From contig CM041465.1 in the NCBI GenBank assembly GCA_023213395.1, positions 187,991,741 through 188,055,740 of the forward strand: a stretch of 64,000 nt of DNA, written 5' to 3'. Source of the DNA: Cycas panzhihuaensis. Its lineage: Eukaryota > Cycadophyta. A model generated the notes under the pieces. That model saw only the letters and a list, made by a program, of their open reading frames with translations. It was not told the DNA's origin and ran no database searches. This document shows, in pieces, positions 21,403 to 31,764 of the stretch. The stretch's first letter is position 1, and every line of letters starts with the position of its first letter. Both the position numbers and the translations under genes were made by a program.

Positions 21403-22491
21403 ATGCCTCATCTCTGTCAAATGCACTGGAAGTCAGAATGCCCAACAAAACAAGAATACGAACAGAAGCCATTCGTATGTAATAACTGTGGTCCAAACGA
21501 CCATAAAACAAAAGATTGCAAAGGAAAGGCCAAAGCGACCAACCTAATGACAATCATACTGGAAACAAAAAATGTCAAACTACAAAATAAACAGAAAGAG
21601 AAATTGAGTGAAGGATATCCGGATCCACCGACAGAAATGGATCGATACAGAAAAGCAAAACAAGTATTAGATGGCCTAGTCCGGGAAGAGAATGCATTAC
21701 CAATGGGTAAACCAGAGACCAAATACGTTTATGTACGAAAGAATAAACAGAAGGAAAAAGAAAATCCACCGGAAGAACCTAAGGTGCAACCCCAAATGGT
21801 ACAAATGGAAGAACTTTTTAAAGGATTGCCAGTAGAGGATATTCCCAGAATGTTGCTATTAGTGGAAAATTTGGTAAAGCAGCTACAGTTGACCATTCCT
21901 CTATGCCAAGTTATCGATTGGATCAAAGGAGGAGTGTTACAGCGGGGAATCACCAAGAGTCTGAAGTAAATCATACCATCATTTGATATGGATCCGATGG
22001 TAACCATGACAGTCTTGGGAGAAACATTCCCATGGGTAATTGTTGATGGAGGCGCAGCGGTGAACGTGTTACCAGCTTCAACGTGGCGTAAACTGGGAAG
22101 CCCGAAGCTGGAAGTGGCGACCTATTTGTTGAAATTGGCCAACGAATTATTGGTACGACCTATGGGGAGATTGGCCGACATCAAGGTGGATGTGGCAGGA
22201 ATTGTCGTAAAGATCGATTTTACGATTGTGGAAACAGAGAAAGGTGCAACTCCCTATCTGGCCTTATTGGGAAGACCATGGCTATACAAAACCCAATGTC
22301 TCCAAAGTTGGAAAGACGTAACCTTCACCTTGTCAGATGAAGGGAATGAAGTAGTATTACCGATGTTGGGGAAGAATTCCATTGAAGTGATACCTGACGA
22401 TGGTTCAAGTACAACCATTGCGGGTGAAACAACAACTTCTTCGTTGACAAAGAAAATCTCTACCATACGGCCGAAGCACCCACCAAATTAA
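21403..22491 (+). pseudogene. Zinc knuckles and protease of element C
   Basis: In the next frame, a partial knuckle (HLCQMHWKSEC) and a full one (CNNCGPNDHKTKDC) continue the nucleocapsid. A Lys/Glu-rich linker follows, and the frame stops once at 21967-21969. It then encodes a retropepsin-like protease at 21988-22491: VIVDGGAAVNVLPASTW is the active-site Asp loop with DGG in place of the usual DSG or DTG, and YLALLGRPWL is the conserved second half. Four knuckles in a row is more than most plant elements carry. Confidence 0.85.
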
Positions 22492-22559
22492 TTGATTGCC
22501 AAAAAGCAGAACCGACCTATTTCGGGGAAATTTACAACTCTTCAGACGATGAAAATGGG

Positions 22560-23435
22560 ATGAGATTTATGGATTACTGGCTACAAGATGCATATGAAGT
22601 CAACCCCTCATCCTATAGGTGTAACCTACTTTCTCGGAATGTAACCGAGGATGTTGATATTAAATCTAAATTTGTTGATTGTACGAGTGTTAATAATAAC
22701 ATAAAAAACCTAGACCCAAATCCAAATCCCCCTTTTAACCCAAAACCTTACCCTAATTCACCTCCTAATACCCCAACCCCCTCTAACCCTAACCTTCCCT
22801 CTACCTCCAGTGTGGGTCTTGAGGTAGACTACCCTTCCCCACCCCCATCTCAGCCCGAGGAAGGAAGTAACAAACCTTCCTCATCTTCTTTAGAGGTACA
22901 CCTACCCAGCGGAAGATCTTTTTCAACCATCGGCGCCAAATTTAAGGAAGAAGAAAAGGAACCTACTGATAGTATCCCTAGAGATTCCGGTCTAGGAAAC
23001 AAAATTGCCACTCCAGAAGAAAGAAATCATGGAGAATACGTTGGAGATTATGTGAAGCCCTTTTATGAAGAATTACTATGTGGAAATTCCCATTTGATAC
23101 ATTATAGAGAACATTGGTTGGAAGAAGGAATAATAAACCAAGATCAATTAAGGGATCATAAGAAGAAATCGACAAAGCATACCACACCAAGGAAAAGGCG
23201 AAAAAAGACAAGGCATGACCGCCACAACAAGACATTGTATTTCAAGAAGGGTGATCGAGTATGGCGATTCGACAACAAATCCCAAACAACCCAAGGAGAA
23301 TTGCAGATGCATTGGAAAGGCCCATATATCATTGAGAAGGTGTACCAGAATGGCACTATCCAGTTGAAGAAACTATCAAGCCAGCTACTACCTGAAATGG
23401 TCAAGGGTAGTAAACTGAAACCCTATATCAACTAG
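22560..23435 (+). CDS. Pro-rich ORF ending in integrase C-terminal tail (element C)
   Basis: A 291-codon open frame. Residues about 55-90 are Pro/Asn-rich with repeated NP and PN pairs. Residues 90-215 are acidic to neutral with no known fold. From about residue 215 the text is basic and ends as a gypsy integrase tail: YFKKGDRVWRFDNKS, a Trp-Lys-Gly-Pro-Tyr block (HWKGPYIIEKVYQNGTIQL) and a KLKPYIN end. No reverse transcriptase, RNase H or integrase catalytic core is present between protease and this tail. It is either the scar of a large deletion that happens to be open, or a retained tethering domain; the data do not decide. Confidence 0.7.
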   Translation: MRFMDYWLQDAYEVNPSSYRCNLLSRNVTEDVDIKSKFVDCTSVNNNIKNLDPNPNPPFNPKPYPNSPPNTPTPSNPNLPSTSSVGLEVDYPSPPPSQPEEGSNKPSSSSLEVHLPSGRSFSTIGAKFKEEEKEPTDSIPRDSGLGNKIATPEERNHGEYVGDYVKPFYEELLCGNSHLIHYREHWLEEGIINQDQLRDHKKKSTKHTTPRKRRKKTRHDRHNKTLYFKKGDRVWRFDNKSQTTQGELQMHWKGPYIIEKVYQNGTIQLKKLSSQLLPEMVKGSKLKPYIN

Positions 23436-23650
23436 GGTGGAGCAACTTACTAGCCGGATCAGCTGGTTGTACTATATTGTATTGCATGATGCTGAGGTAC
23501 AATTAAATGCCTTGATACCGAACCATGATCTAGTTCGGTATGGATACAAAAAGAGAAAAAAAAATTGGAAAAAAAAAAAAGAACCGTAACTCATTACTGA
23601 CATAAGTAACAGCAGCATAATCTGAAAAAATCAGAGGGAAATTCAACGGC

Positions 23651-24160
23651 ATACAAGCAAAATATAGTATACGTACCAAAAAGGTATGTTACCAGGTACG
23701 TACAGTTGAAAAAATGATCAAAATTGGAAAATACACTATACGTACCAAGGGAATACATTGAAGTATGCACAGTTCAAAAAGTGACTCGGAATTACACTAT
23801 ACGTACCTGAAAAGTACGCAGGCAGGTACGCACAGTGTAAACAAATTTTAAGTGGCTCAATTACATTATACGTACCTGAAAAGTATGCAGGCAGGTACGC
23901 ACAGTGCAAAGAACGGTAAGTTAAACGAACTACATTATACGTACCTGAAAAGTATGCAAGGTGCACGCGATTACAAAGGAGAGTAAGTTAAATGATTATA
24001 TTATACGTACCAAAAAAAGTACGCAGTCGGGTACGTATTGTGTAAAATACACTCAAGTGATTAGTTACCTTATACGTACCAAAGAAAGTACGTAATCGAG
24101 TACGTATAATGGAAACTATTAACACTATACGTACCGACGGCACGTATAACACAAAAATCC
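23651..24160. repeat. Minisatellite in element C, unit about 55-70 bp
   Basis: Seven to eight imperfect units follow one another, each beginning near TATACGTACC and most containing AAAGTACGCAG and a GTACGCACAGT-like end. Units differ by several bases and small indels. It sits between the integrase-tail ORF and the extra ORF. Confidence 0.85.
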
Positions 24161-24393
24161 GAAAAACGACAAATCATTACGTACCTACGAGCATTCCCGT
24201 GAAGTACGCAGAGCGGAACGGACCCCGGAAAATTCACCACGCATCCGTACAGCACAGCACGCAAAGAGTTTGCTCTGGTACGCATCACGGTACGTAAAGA
24301 CATAAAAACGACAAGCGTTCTTCAGAGGTACGTACGTACGGTTCCAATTGTACGCTTAGGTTTCTTTCTTATCTCTGGGACTCCACAGCCATC

Positions 24394-25479
24394 ATGAGGA
24401 CAACAGGGTGCCAGGAGGCCTACATACCGAAGCTCAAGCAAGAGCTACAAGCTCTACCAGCTCCATTTCAGGCCAAGGTTAAACAGGCAGGTTGGGGAGA
24501 CTACATCTATTGTAACCCAATGTACTATGACCCCGAACTCATGGACCAAATCCTAATGGCCCTGAAGGAGGACAGCAGGAAGGCCAAAATGGACGCAGAC
24601 ATAGTCCATACCATTACCAAATTTCCCAAGGAAGGAGAGGTTCCACTGGGAACAAAAGGGTCAGAAGTGGACCGGGAAATGTGGCTGAGAGAATTATGCC
24701 AACCCAACACTCAGATTATGTCCGGCGGAATCAGGGTAGCAGACATCATGGATGCCAGACTTCAGTGGGTGGCCAAAGTGATCAATTCTAGGTTTTTGTC
24801 CAAACGGAAGTACACCTACATTCAGGGAGGCATGATGCAGGTCTTGTTGAAGATTCGGGATGGAGAAAAGATGAATTGGTAAGAGTTCCTGGCGGAGAAC
24901 ATGAGGCAGCAGCTACAGGAGATTAGGACACACCCATTCCGCCATCCTTCATTGCTTTTGGCAATTTTATTCTATCAGTGTCCAGAGGTACAGCTGACCA
25001 GGACCACTATCTCTCCTTGGGAGCCAATTATCAAACAGTGGGTAGCAGAATTTCCAGACATAGTAACCAGTCTGGAAGCAAAGAGGAGAGTACAAAAACA
25101 AATGCAAAAGGTACTTACCTGGCTACAGAAGACGCCAGGAACATCCTTTCCCCTGCAGACAAAACAGGTTACCCGCAGACGAGGAAAAAGGAAGAAGGGA
25201 GAAGAAGAAACAGAGGAGGAGGAAGAAGAAGCAGAAGCATCCTGGGAAGAATGGGAAGACTTCCCACAGGCAACGGAGGCAGGGGAACCTTCAGCGCCTC
25301 CTACACCGCAGGATAAAGCGGGACCTATAATTCAAATGATTCAAGAAATGGAGGAAGGGTATAAAGCTGAGATAGCTGCCCTTCAGGACAAAATAAAGGA
25401 GAAGGATGCCATTATTGCCACCCTGACACAGATAAATGAGGAGATTTTGGGAGGACAGAGGCAGCAGGAGCCGCCTTGA
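24394..25479 (+). pseudogene. Extra ORF of element C with one internal stop
   Basis: ATG 24394 opens a frame that runs to 25479, about 361 codons, interrupted only by a TAA at 24880-24882 after a Trp codon. The first part (162 codons) has an N-terminal KLKQELQALPAPFQAKVKQ helix-like region and no known catalytic motif. The second part contains a basic patch (RRRGKRKKGEEE), a Glu-rich run, and a C-terminal heptad-like stretch (EMEEGYKAEIAALQDKIKEK) likely to form a coiled coil. Its place between pol remnant and 3' LTR is where some plant gypsy elements carry an additional ORF. Function unknown. Confidence 0.6.
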
Positions 25480-25571
25480 GACAGAGCGAGGGAGGGATAC
25501 CCCGAAATTTTGAATTTTTGAGTTTTGTTGAGCAAGGATGCTCAAACCCATAACTGTTGACCCGGGATAGA

Positions 25572-26395
25572 TGTTGGAGTCTAAAGTGATCCAATCCAAT
25601 GGGTGTGAGGATCGTGAGGTAGGTCGATAACCTAAGTTGTGCAGTGTGCAGGACCGTGCAGAGGCACGCATGAGACAAAACGCGGAGAAATCGGCGTGCA
25701 GGTGCGTATGATGCGTACAGGCAGTCGAACGGGTACGCGATGATGACGTACGCAACAAAGGAACGAACCGAGCGTAGCGCACGCATGACTCAAAGGGACG
25801 GTGAAGACCGTTGAGCTACGCACGCGTGCGGACGTACGGATACAAAGGATGATTAATCAAGTGCCTAAACAAGTGATTAGTAAAAGGGTACGCATGACTA
25901 AAGAATGCAGTTATGACGATCGGTCATAACCCTTCAGCCAAAAGGTACCAACACGAGTACTTAAGGGGGTACGCATGAATCACTAGGAGGGTGAGAGCCG
26001 ATTATCATGGAGTGCATAAAGGCAAGGCCAAGACGTATGACAACCGATTGGAGCGACCGTATGATAAGGACCATCTAGGTACGCATATGTAACAGAAGGA
26101 ATGTATATTGTTGGAATGCTCAGGAATGCATTCCAGCCTCTGTGTAAATTGACTTGATTACTTAATAAAAGGAAGAGTTATGTGGAAAGTGGTGTATTCT
26201 CTATGTTGTGATGATGAATTGCTGAGTATGTATCGATTTCTGTACTGCTGTGTACCATTGTGGTGTGATTCTGTGAAATATATGTGGAATGTATGTGAAT
26301 GACCATGTTGACAGTATCCTGGACTAGACTATAGCGCTGTGTAACCTTGACAAGTGCATTGATCTCACAAGGGTGCGAATATCTTTAAGTCAACA
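25572..26395 (+). repeat. 3' LTR of element C
   Basis: Starts TGTTGGAGTCTAAAG and ends TTTAAGTCAACA, followed by the catcc duplication. A short purine run GGGATAGA precedes it. At several sites it reads CTG or GCA where the 5' LTR reads ACG or ACA. Confidence 0.92.
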
Positions 26396-26400
26396 CATCC

Positions 26401-26748
26401 TGATTCTAACTTTACCTTAGCTTTAAATTTCTTAAATGTATCAATTACATTTGACTTATTAGGAATGAAATACACCCACACTTTTTTGGTGAAATCATCA
26501 ATGAAGGTTAAGAAATATCTAGAACCGTTTACAGACAAAGGTGTTAGAGGACCACACAAGTTTGTGTGCATTAACTCTAGTTTCTCTTGAGTACGCCATT
26601 TATTAGTTGTAAAGGGAAAACGATGTTGTTTTCCACATTGACAGCCTTTGCAAACAAAATCCTTTGATGAGATGCAAGGAAGACCATTTACTACATTATA
26701 TTTTTTCATCATTTCTATTTTATCTAAGGGAAGGTGTCCATACTTCAA
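26401..26748 (-). pseudogene. Integrase (N-terminal half) of element B
   Basis: Carries the zinc finger end (KYGHLPLDKIEMM, CKGCQCGKQHRF) and the start of the catalytic core (SRYFLTFIDDFTKKVWVYF). The motif that is HTD in active relatives reads HTN, so the first catalytic Asp is Asn (codon 26560-26562). A TGA just upstream replaces the Trp before KYGH-type sequence. It is joined by target-site logic to the half at 18558-18833. Confidence 0.88.
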
Positions 26749-26751
26749 ATT

Positions 26752-27354
26752 TCATACTTTATTATTATTGGGATTTATAGTAGAGAATGCTTTTACGTCT
26801 ATGTTGGGATCAACAGGAATGGACAACAATTTGTACAGATCATTGTACTTCACTCCCTTGGCAATGACAGCACCTCCATTTTTCATATCCAACACATAGC
26901 ACATTCCTTTTTCATCAAAAATGGTTCTCAAGCCCTTGTTACTTAGTTGAGATATTGACAGGAGATTCATCTCGAGTTCAGGTACAAAGAGTACATTACC
27001 AACTTTTTTCACAGAACCTTGTAGATTTATAGCAATAGTTCCTACTCCTTCAATACGCAAAGGGTACTTATCTCCAAGCTCGACTGCCTCTGATGAATAG
27101 CTTTTGATTGACTCGAACCAATCCTTTCTGTTTGTCATGTGCCTGGACGCCCCTGAGTTGATGAACCATACATCAGAGTCATGAAGACTGACTGATAGAG
27201 CAACAACGAAAGTTGTTTCTTCTTCTTCCTCCTCTAATTGTTCCTTGTTGTAGTTGCCAACAGGTCTTTTCCCTCTCTGAATCTTATCTCTTCTTTGACA
27301 ACATTGATACAGATAGTGCCCCGACTGTCCGTAGTGATAGTAGATATCAAACAT
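26752..27354 (-). pseudogene. Protease and pre-integrase region of element B
   Basis: Begins with a second, damaged zinc knuckle (YYHYGQSGHYLYQC, first Cys replaced), then an acidic linker. The protease box reads WFINSGASRHMT, with the catalytic Asp replaced by Asn (codon 27157-27159). The pre-integrase part (NVLFVPELEMNLLSISQLSN, ELGDKYPLRIEGVGT) is otherwise well preserved. Confidence 0.88.
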
Positions 27355-27360
27355 CCGACA

Positions 27361-28164
27361 CTAACTTGAAAAGTGACCATGTTTGCCGCAGTGGAAGCAA
27401 ACCTGAGCATCTCTTGGAGTGTACATGTGACCCTGACCTTGGTTTTCTGGCCCTCTTCCTCTTGAGCCTCCTATGTTGAGTCTTGTTGCAAAAGCATCTT
27501 CTATTTCATCTTCATATCTTCTATTCCTTTGTTCCTGTCTCATCAACATGTCGATCAGATTATCAAGTGATATTTCTTCAATTATACTGGTATTGGTGAT
27601 GGTGTTAATGGTCTTGGGAAGTTTTCCCACTACCATTTCAACAATTTACTTTTTTGAAATTACTTCCCCGGTACTCTGAAGTTCATTCCGGATAGTGGTA
27701 ACCTTGTGAATAAGGTCGACTACAATGTTTGTTTCTTTCATAACCAATTTAAACAATTCTTCTTTCAGAGTAACAACCCTTGCTCTATTCTTTTGAGCAT
27801 AGAGGTTTTCTAGGGTTTTCCAGATTTAAGAGCAAGTATTTAGTTTGTCTGTATATATCAATAAATGATCAGAAATAGACAGTTTTAACATTATTACTCC
27901 TACATTATTTCTTTCTTTCCAATTCTTTTGAGCATCTCCTTCAGCATCGGGCATTTTTTCTTCTCCTAGGGTCAGTTCCCATGCATTTTTAGCATGTAAG
28001 AGGGCTTCCATTTTAATCCTCCATACGTTATAGTTATTTGTGGTTAATTTATCAGTGCCACTTAGGCCTGGAATCAAGGGTGCCATGATGAACTGAGTTG
28101 AGGGCAGATTTAAAAAGACTAATAGAGTCAAAAAAATGAATGTCAAAAGTTTTGAAGCTTGCAA
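27361..28164 (-). pseudogene. Gag of element B, frame-broken
   Basis: 27826-28164 carries the Gag start (DKLTTNNYNVWRIKMEALLH, NVGVIMLKLSISDHLL). Damaged sequence follows, and then 27361-27636 contains LPKTINTITNT, an Arg/Gly patch and one zinc knuckle CFHCGKHGHFSS whose last Cys is lost at a stop. The pieces are in different frames. Confidence 0.83.
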
Positions 28165-28801
28165 TTAATGCCAGATCGTATTTTGTATGGATTTTTGTAC
28201 AAAAATCAGAGTGTATGGATTTGAAAGATGAGTATGTCAAATTGAAGAGGATTTCAAGCCATGTTCAGATATGCAGTTAGATTTTGAAGGCAGTTTCTGG
28301 TTTGGGAGAAAATTGGCCTAAAAGGTCAAAACTGGCGATCAGGGTTTTTTGAAGAAATGCTAAAAAAACTTCAGATTTGAGAAAAACTCCTTCGAAATTA
28401 GACTTGATCTCTTTGTATGGCACAGACAATGAGTTTGGAATAGGTATTACTCGACGATTCAATGAGATTCGAAAGAAATTTGCTTGAGAAGCTCTAAATC
28501 CACACGGATTGCTTAGAGGGGCAAAACAATCTCAAAACGACTTCGAATCAATTCGTCACAGTTGAAGAAAGTGACACTCTCGATGAGATCTTTAATCTGG
28601 CCAAGTTTTGTCGAATTATGACAACCTTCAAAAATCTGTCTGTACAAGTCCATAAGTTCTGTATAGTGGATTTTTTGCAGTCTTTCGGTCTTCTGGACTT
28701 TGATCTTTGTCTTTAATGCTTGAATCTATCTTTGCCTTCGAGTATTATAATTTTCTTCAACAACCCTTTGACTATTTCTCTTCAATTGGGCAGATTAACT
28801 T
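28165..28801 (-). other. Leader of element B
   Basis: About 640 bases between the primer site and Gag on the minus strand, with no coding signal seen. Confidence 0.5.
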
Positions 28802-28813
28802 GCTTTGATACCA
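28802..28813 (-). other. Primer-binding site of element B
   Basis: TGGTATCAAAGC on the minus strand, directly abutting the LTR; one base from the canonical iMet site. Confidence 0.88.
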
Positions 28814-29018
28814 TGTAGAAAATCAGACCCTCAACAGTGAGGAAGAATGGAAGCACGCTCTCTTGATTATTGATGGAGAGAAACCTCCTTTATATACAAC
28901 AGACTTTGTAACTGTTACATGATTGTAACATTAAACATAAAAACTAAATATAATAAGGGTCTTAAACACATTGCCCCCTTGCTCTAATGTTCCTAGGATA
29001 AAACATTATATTCTAATA
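28814..29018 (-). repeat. 5' LTR of element B
   Basis: A 205-bp partner of the LTR at 16295, with about 16 differences counted by eye. Its first base pair on the minus strand has decayed from TG to TA. Confidence 0.93.
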
Positions 29019-29023
29019 GTGAC

Positions 29024-29800
29024 CACATGACAAGTGCAATAGAGATTGCACTTGTTGAAATAGTGAAGCAACTATTTGTTGTTGCATATAAAATGCGGTA
29101 TGATGCATAAGAGATTTGGTTTATTGATTCAAGTGCATCGAGGCACATGACTAGTAGACTTGAATGGTTTCACTAGATGTGGGAACTAAATTAGGAGGTC
29201 ACCATTGGGGCGGCACCAAACTAGAGTCAATAGGATTTGGAAAGGTACCATTCATCATGGCAAATGGTGAATGACAATACTTGGAGAATGTTTTGTATAT
29301 GCCTAATCTAAAGGCCAATCTTGTTTTTGTGGGTGAAATTGAATAATAAAATATGATTGTAACATTTTCTTGAGGACAACGCATTGTATGGGACAAACAA
29401 AACAAGATTGTAGCCAAAAGGCTTAGAGATAATAATCTATACAAATTGTAGGGACACTTTGAAGTACAAAGAGCATTCCTTGCTATAACTCCAAACCAAA
29501 AATTATGGTATGAATGAATGGGCCATTTGAACTATTCTAGCTTCCAATGGATGCATGAATTGAAAATGGTGCATGGTCTTTTTTGAATTTTTGGGTGTAC
29601 AACATACATGCATACACCAAAGGAAAAACGACAAAGGTTGGATGATAAAAGCACGAAGTGCATCCTTGTGGGATCCTCTGAAGAAAGTAAAGTTTAAAGT
29701 GTTTACAAGTTGTTGACTAGCAATGTACACACGATTTATGATGTAATCTTCAGTGAAGATGATAGTAAAGATGATGGTTCAATTGAAGTTGAGAAGTAGA
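29024..29800 (+). pseudogene. Protease and integrase remnants of element D
   Basis: The text after the gtgac duplication reads IWFIDSSASRHMTSRLEWF, a protease box with Ser in place of the Gly of DSGA. A decayed pre-integrase block and a GHLNYSSFQWMHELKMVHG-like His finger follow near 29520-29575. The next recognisable piece (29585-29770) is already the C-terminal integrase domain (STKCILVGSSEESKVYKL). The catalytic core between them, about 500-600 bases in relatives, is missing. Confidence 0.7.
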
Positions 29801-30189
29801 TTGAAATACTAATTAACCTAAATTTGAATCGTTTGACATGGGTGAAGTAGCAGAGCTGGAATCCTTCCAATTTTTGGAATTTGAATCTGAGCAAATGTTG
29901 AAGATACAACCAAAATTGAAGCTAGAGAAACTTTCCTCACCTTCACAGAAAAAACTTCCTAAATGGTACTTAATAACTATGAAGGATGCTAGAAAAGCAA
30001 ATATTGAAGATAGAGTCAAAGTTAGAGAAGCTTTCCACACCTTCGCCTTCATCTTCGAAGAAAAAGCATCTCAAATGGTACTTAAAAACTATGGAGGATG
30101 TTGAAAGGTTGTTACATGAATAAGGAGGAAGGCATAAATCACATATGCGACCTTTCGATCAGGTGAATATTGCTATTATGGCACGTGTG

Positions 30190-31764
30190 TTAGATATTGA
30201 TGAAGCATCAACGATTGAGGAAATAGTTAAAGAGTAGAAGTGGAATGACGCTATGGATACTGAAATCCAAGTTGTTAGGAAGAGCCACACCTGGAATTTG
30301 GTCAAATTGCCTACTAGAAAGCACACAATTGGTTTCAAATGTATCTATAAAACCAAGTACAAATTTGATGGATTTGTAGACAAATTCAAGGCTAGACTTG
30401 TAGTGAAAGGCTTCAAGCAGCAAAAAGGGATTGACTACTAAACATTTGCTCATATTGGAAAGATGAATCCTATTTGCCTCATTGCGGCAATAGCTGCATA
30501 AGTCAATCTACAGTTTCACTAGTTGGATGTGAAAAATGCATTTTTGAATGGGGATTTGACAAAAGAAGTCTACATGAAGTAGCCACCTGGCTTTGTGGAA
30601 AAAGGTCAAGAGCACTTGGTATGTTGACTTAAAAAGGCCTTGTACGGCTTGAAATAGGTTCTAAGATCTTGGTATGAAAAGATTGATCAATATTTTTTCA
30701 AAAACAGGTTTGAAAGACCTTCAATTGACTTAAACTTGTACATCAAAGTCTTAGATGATAAAGTCATGTTTGTGGTGTTGTAAATTGACGATTTACTGAT
30801 CACAAGTGATGATAGCGATATGATATCAGACTTGAAAGCAAATCTTAGTCATTTCATCAAGATAATGGATTTGGTAATTCTACATTACTTCCTTGGGGTG
30901 TAAGTATGGAAAATGCCTAGACTTGTCTTCATCTCACAAGTGAAAAACACTTGAGAAATTCTAAAGAAATTTAGAATGGTTGATTACAAGCTTGCGCTTA
31001 CTCCTATGGAGACAGGTTCCAAATTAACAATTGAAGATGGTGGAGCAAATATTGATGCAACGATGTATAGACAACGGATGGATAGTCTAATATACTTGAT
31101 TACCATCAAACTTGACATTTCATTTGCAGTTGGAATGGTATCTAAGTCTATGGCAGTACCAAAAAAGAGTCATTGAAAAGCTACAAAACTGATCCTTAGA
31201 TACTTGAAGGGGACTATCCAGTATGGACTTGAATTCATACATAATGATAACTTCAAGTTAGTATGATTTACAACTTCTGATTGGGCCGAATGTGCAAAAC
31301 GTAGGTCAACTTTTAGATACTGTTTTAGTTTAGGATCAATTGCCATCACTTGGAGCAATAAAAAGCAATCAAATGTTGTTTTGCCCTCAACTGAAGTAGA
31401 GTACAGGGCTGCAATTGTAGCTGCTACTGAAGCTGTTTGGTTACGAAAGATTTTGTGGGACATGGGACTATATCAATTAGAACCAACCGTATTATACTGT
31501 GGTAATCAATGTACATTGAAGATTGCAAGGAACCCCGTGTTCCACACTTGTGTCAAACATATTGAGGTGCACCATCATTTTATTCATGAACTAATTCATA
31601 ACAAAGTGATTGAAATGGTGTATAGGTCAACGGATGAACAATTGGATGACATTTTCGTTAAATCACTAGTATGTGATAAAATTCAGACTTTCAAGGATGG
31701 TTTAGGTGGTAGAATAAATGATATAAACATTAATGGGGAGTGTTTTATGTTAATGTTTATTTAG
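30190..31764 (+). pseudogene. Reverse transcriptase-RNase H of element D, many stops
   Basis: The frame is nearly collinear with intact relatives: [50 protein letters not shown], then a catalytic box reading stop-IDDLLIT in place of YVDDLLIT, then YFLGV, SLIYLITIKLDISFAVG, RYLKGTIQYGLEF and RNase H (TEVEYRAAIVAATEAVWLRK, TKSL-like end). About ten in-frame stops occur, mostly where relatives have Gln or Arg, as expected from C-to-T changes. It ends at 31764, overlapping the LTR start. Confidence 0.85.

Larger units (their letters stand above)
18834..26395 (+). mobile_element. Element C: gypsy-like, non-autonomous LTR element
   Basis: LTRs of 813 and 824 bp and a perfect 5-bp target duplication catcc (18829-18833, 26396-26400) delimit a 7562-bp element inserted in the integrase of element B. 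Its Gag, with multiple CCHC knuckles, and its DGGA protease are Ty3/gypsy-like. Reverse transcriptase, RNase H and the integrase core are missing, and only an integrase C-terminal tail remains. A minisatellite and an additional ORF fill the space before the 3' LTR. It would need enzymes supplied in trans. Confidence 0.93.
16295..29018 (-). mobile_element. Element B: Ty1/copia element, split by element C
   Basis: 205-bp LTRs at both ends, a perfect target duplication gtgac (16290-16294 and 29019-29023), a primer site abutting the 5' LTR and a polypurine tract beside the 3' LTR define a complete minus-strand element. Element C and one copy of its target duplication take up 18834-26400. Without them B is about 5.16 kb, a normal copia size. 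It sits in the Gag-protease junction of element D. About 16 differences between its LTRs were counted by eye. Confidence 0.95.

Noticed and set aside
23651-24160. Regularly spaced repeats resembling a CRISPR array
   Set aside because: Units are adjacent and degenerate with no unique spacers, and lie within a eukaryotic retrotransposon; this is a minisatellite.
25291-25782. 163-codon minus-strand frame across the end of the extra ORF and the 3' LTR of element C
   Set aside because: It spans an LTR border and is antisense to a Glu/Lys-rich coding region, which commonly gives long shadow frames.
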